DNA of 64,000 nt from Monosporascus cannonballus. Lineage: Eukaryota > Ascomycota > Sordariomycetes > Xylariales. Shown piece by piece: positions 60,697 to 64,000 of the stretch (position 1 is its first letter; every line of letters starts with the position of its first letter). The translations under genes and the position numbers were made by a program. A model generated the notes under the pieces. It was not told where the DNA came from and made no database searches. It worked only from the letters and a program-made list of their open reading frames with translations. The stretch is taken from the NCBI GenBank assembly GCA_004154925.1, contig QJNS01000076.1, positions 124,001 through 188,000 of the forward strand. The letters run 5' to 3'.

Positions 60697-62504
60697 CGCT
60701 GCGTGAACCCTGGTTCGCTCACCCGTGACAGAATCGCGTAACGTAGGTAAGCGCGGCTATAGAAATTATTCCAGGAGAGTGAGCGGATCCGTAGAGTGCG
60801 ACGGGTACGTATATAGGACCTCCACTCCTGCCGCCCATTAGGAGGGTTACCTCGTAGTTATCAGGGGTCCTCGGCATTCCGACTTCTCCCGACGTGCAGA
60901 ATAGTGCTGCTCTCGTTCCCAAGACCACGCGTTCCTCAACTCGACTACATTGAGTTGATGACTATCGCGATATAGATAAGATGTTCTAAACAAAGTTGGG
61001 TGGAAAAGATACTCAGGGGCCGCAGAGCAGCTAGGTAGAATTGATAAGATCAAGAGTACCCCTTCGGTGATAGCGCTCAGCCGACCACATTGGAGCCTAC
61101 TACGGAATAAGGAGGCTCACATGCCAAGCCTTGAACGTTGCGGAAGCCGGCAGTGAAGGGCGGCAGTAGTTTTCTGGTTTTGCTTTAGAACATCAGGGAA
61201 CTGGATATTCCTTACGTTTTCATTAGAATAATTATAGGGCAGTCGGTACATTTTACGTTCCAGTGGAAGACGTCTTCTACGCGTATTTAAACACATTCCT
61301 GTTAATGCTAAATGTGGTTCTGCAGCATAATCTTGATTATGTATCTCAGAAGAAAGGCTCTGGGAGATGGAGGGGGACTTTCAAATCTCTCGATCTAAAA
61401 GATCATAAAAACAGGCAACTGGAGAAAACCGGGAGAAGGACGTCGTAGACGTCTAGTATGTTGCGCTTGTAATGTGTATGTGATACGGAATAGGTTAATA
61501 TAAGTCAGCATAAATGTTCATTATACGACAAGCATACCATTGAAAACCATGACAAGAGACTTCAACTGACTGTCCAGGTTTTAAAGATTTGATTGTTCTA
61601 TGGCCTCCACCATAAATGATAACTGGACTTCGACGAGAGGCGAGGAGGCACTGTGGAGGATCGACTTCAGAGTATACCACCAGCTTACCATTTCCGAAAG
61701 GCTACCGTGTTAAAGTGTTAATCTTTTCGGGCTGTCAATGCGCGAGCAAACAAAATGCTTCGGTAGACGACGATGGCTCTGAACAATGAAGACCTAGACA
61801 CCACGATACGTTGATTATTGTATTGGATTTATTATTGAGGATCCCACCGCAATAACAGTAGAACACAGACGGTTTTTGATGACTCGTTGGCTCCGAAAGC
61901 AGGGGCAGGGGAAGGCAAGCGTCGTGTCGACGGGGATGGACAGAACACCCTGAAAGGTCTAGTGCCTTACGGGTATTCGGTGAACTGTGGTGTCTGTTGG
62001 TTCGGGTTAGCCTGGTTAGACAAGAAAGATAACAATTACCCCTGCGAATCCCTATACATACATTGAGTTTAATGCATGAACCCGTGCGTTTCTCGCATAG
62101 AGCTATCTAGTATTCGTAATGCTCTCAGAGCCTGATGAGTGCAAATGGGATTCCCATTCCGTAAGCGTATGTCTAAGAATTGAGACAGAAGGTAAGGCTA
62201 CCCTGCAAAAATTTATATGGGAAGACATTCAGGGGAGATTCAAGGTGTATTACAGAAAATAAAGTTAATTATATTAAAGCTATATAAGCCCAACAACAGC
62301 TAAGGAAATTCAGGGCTATATATATATGTGAAAAATGGCTGATTAAGCTTTATTATTCCATTATTAATCAGTATTTTCCATTATTAATCAAATAGAAAGC
62401 TTTGGAAGACTTTGGAAGACTTTTAGAAGTCTTACGAATTCTTTTGCCATCTTCGCCACCTCGAATAGGGATAGACCCACTTTTCCGGAGTTAAAAACTC
62501 CGAA
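60697..62504. other. Gene-poor interval right of the transposon block
   Basis: Ordinary composition with only short, unconvincing open frames. An AT-rich patch at 62200-62400 carries two copies of TTCCATTATTAATCA (about 62355-62390) and two of CTTTGGAAGA (62400-62420). No gene recognised. Confidence 0.4.
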
Positions 62505-63270
62505 TTTCTAGAGTATGATTTCTTCCGTGATTTCTGACGGCGCCCCGGGGTGCTCCGGCATATCGAATAAAATCGCGGGCCTGGCGTCGGAAGTACTATG
62601 GATAGAAGCCGTCGTATTGAAAAAACGATCCTGGGTCGGCTGGCTCGGCGTTAGCTGCTTATGGAGCCGTATGAGCATCGTAAAGCCGTTGCACGCCTCC
62701 TGGTATTTCCTTTCACTCGAGCCTCTACCCATTTTACCGCATTCGCCTTCAATTCCTCCGTAGCGGCGATGCGAGCCTGTAAAACAGGAGCTAGTAGCTC
62801 ACCGGCCAGGGCTCGGTATTTTCACCCCGTCTTGACCCAATCGTTCGTATGGTGCGACAGCCAGTATAGCCAAGTGGTATACCTCGCCTCCACTTTCGAT
62901 GGCGCACTCACTGCAGCCTCTTTGTAATACATCGATGCGGTCTGCCACCGCGACTTAAGCCTACTCAGTTCAGGCCCGACCATCACCGAGGCAGGTATGC
63001 TAGCGAGTATCTTCATGACTAGCGGATTCGTTTGTAGCGACCCCCAATCTGAGAAGCTCGTCAGCTATCATTTTTTTTTAAAAAAAAAGGCAAATGTTAT
63101 CTCTGTAAAGCAGGCATTTCTTGCCTATGCGGCAAGGTACGCCTCAAGCAGAGGTGCGATCAAGTGGAATAATATGAGATTGGACCTGTCGGTACTGTCA
63201 TCCTTCCAAAACCATTCTGGTTTTAGGGACCGACCCAATGCTCGGTTGACGTCTTGACTAGCGCGAGGGT
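62505..63270 (-). pseudogene. Decayed or mis-spliced gene of unknown family
   Basis: Not recognised. Minus-strand text is clearly protein-like in three blocks. The first, about 63260-63125, reads ALGRSLKPEWFWKDDSTDR. The second starts at ATG 63014-63016 and includes LKSRWQTASMYYKEAAV and TTWLYWLSHHTNDWVKTG. The third is frame-shifted, 62732-62508, with KYQEACNGFTMLIRLHKQL. An in-frame TGA at about 62822 separates WVKTG from KYRALAGELLAPVLQAR, which continues the same frame before the text moves to another frame near 62730. Introns could explain some of the frame changes but not easily the in-frame TGA. I infer a pseudogene. Confidence 0.45.
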
Positions 63271-64000
63271 CACTTCATCCGTTTATCCTAGACCCACCGA
63301 TTTGGCTAAGGGTGAATTGCTGGAAACATGTAGAAAGATCGGAAACTTGTCTATAGACTAGCGATATTACAAGCAAAGCAGCTAGTGCGTACCTTGTCTA
63401 TATGATGCCAAATGCTCAGGTGCTTCTCCAACACCCACTGCACCTCGCCGAGATACTTAACTGGAAAATAACTATCGGGCATTCGGCATCACTGCGGTCC
63501 TGCATATAGAATGGCACCCCTTTCGTGAGATACTATTTGGCATGAATTAGGATAGAAAACGAAGACAGACGAAGCGCCAAAGTAGTGTAGAAGGGGCTTG
63601 TCAATGATAAGAGATTACTTGTGCGCATCCTTAGGCTAGGATAGCTTCGCTCTCAGTCCTGTATCTCGATGGTGAGTTGTCCCTTTCAAACATCAAATAT
63701 GGCAAGTTCAGTTTCGGTGACGTCGATATCTGCCTTAAGAACAGAAGTAACGCTGCGGCGGCAATTACGACCCAAACAGAAGAATGGATATGGTTACTTC
63801 ACTCCCAATTCAAAAGAGGCAGAATTAGGAGCTTTGAAAAGTGGAAAGTGTCGTGGAATAGGGGCATCTGTGTTAGTCATCAAGCTCCGCAGCACTCCGG
63901 AAAACCTTGTTCCGGCGCGGTTACAGTATATAAAAAGCTTTTTAATTGCAGCTTTTTAAAGCGTAAATTTTATTAGATAATTATTACTTTTTACACTTTG
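63271..64000. other. Right edge, two overlapping weak open frames only
   Basis: Two overlapping plus-strand frames (63669-63959 and 63677-63976) lie here. The second (SLSNIKYGKFSFGDVDICLK) is slightly more protein-like, but I cannot support either as a gene. The last about 80 bp are AT-rich and may be the edge of another repeat. Confidence 0.3.

Noticed and set aside
63669..63976. Two overlapping plus-strand frames at the right edge
   Set aside because: They overlap in different frames and have no motif or splice support, so neither can be supported as a gene.

Overview
The window is nuclear DNA of a filamentous ascomycete (Pezizomycotina, probably Sordariomycete-like). The evidence is short introns with fungal splice signals (GTANGT-like donors, CTAAC branch sites, YAG acceptors), an HET-domain relic, a GH7 cellulase, a GH94 cellobionic-acid-type phosphorylase, an LDB19/ART1 arrestin and an intron-containing tRNA. 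A very large AT-rich block carries the C-to-T / G-to-A decay expected of repeat-induced point mutation (RIP). No species is claimed.

Left arm (1-20.8 kb, ordinary base composition). A broken HET-domain gene lies at about 590-1640 (-). Next is a divergent pair of intron-rich genes: an 11-exon gene on the minus strand (2010-4658, 638 codons) and a 4-exon gene on the plus strand (5276-6600, 350 codons). Both are long helical or coiled-coil proteins with one hydrophobic segment in the middle. That layout resembles two-component alpha-helical pore-forming proteins, but no homology could be tested. A small repeat cluster (7.0-7.4 kb) follows. Then come a secreted GH7 cellobiohydrolase without a cellulose-binding module (9196-10635), an LDB19-type arrestin with three PPxY motifs (14175-15845), an intron-containing tRNA-Val(AAC) (16503-16594, -) and a GH94 phosphorylase (18101-20473). 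The GH7 and GH94 enzymes fit one route: extracellular release of cellobiose, oxidation to cellobionate, then intracellular phosphorolysis.

Transposon block (20822-60688, 39,867 bp). The block as a whole is one hAT-type DNA transposon with CAGGG termini and an exact 8-bp target duplication, TCCATTAC. Other elements have invaded it. Three LTR retrotransposons sit directly in it: E1 21327-28634, E3 30539-45043 and E4 45942-59940. E2 (35322-42565) is nested in E3, E5 (48732-55766) is nested in E4, and a 150-bp solo LTR of the E3 family (50574-50723) is nested in E5. Every insertion has a perfect 5-bp target duplication. Removing the insertions leaves a 4,040-bp hAT element with a decayed minus-strand transposase. 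All five retroelements are Ty3/gypsy type and heavily RIP-mutated. Four of them carry relics of a short coiled-coil reading frame antisense to gag-pol next to the 3' LTR.

Right arm (60697-64000). Normal composition returns abruptly. Only one decayed, unrecognised minus-strand gene (about 62505-63270) is visible.
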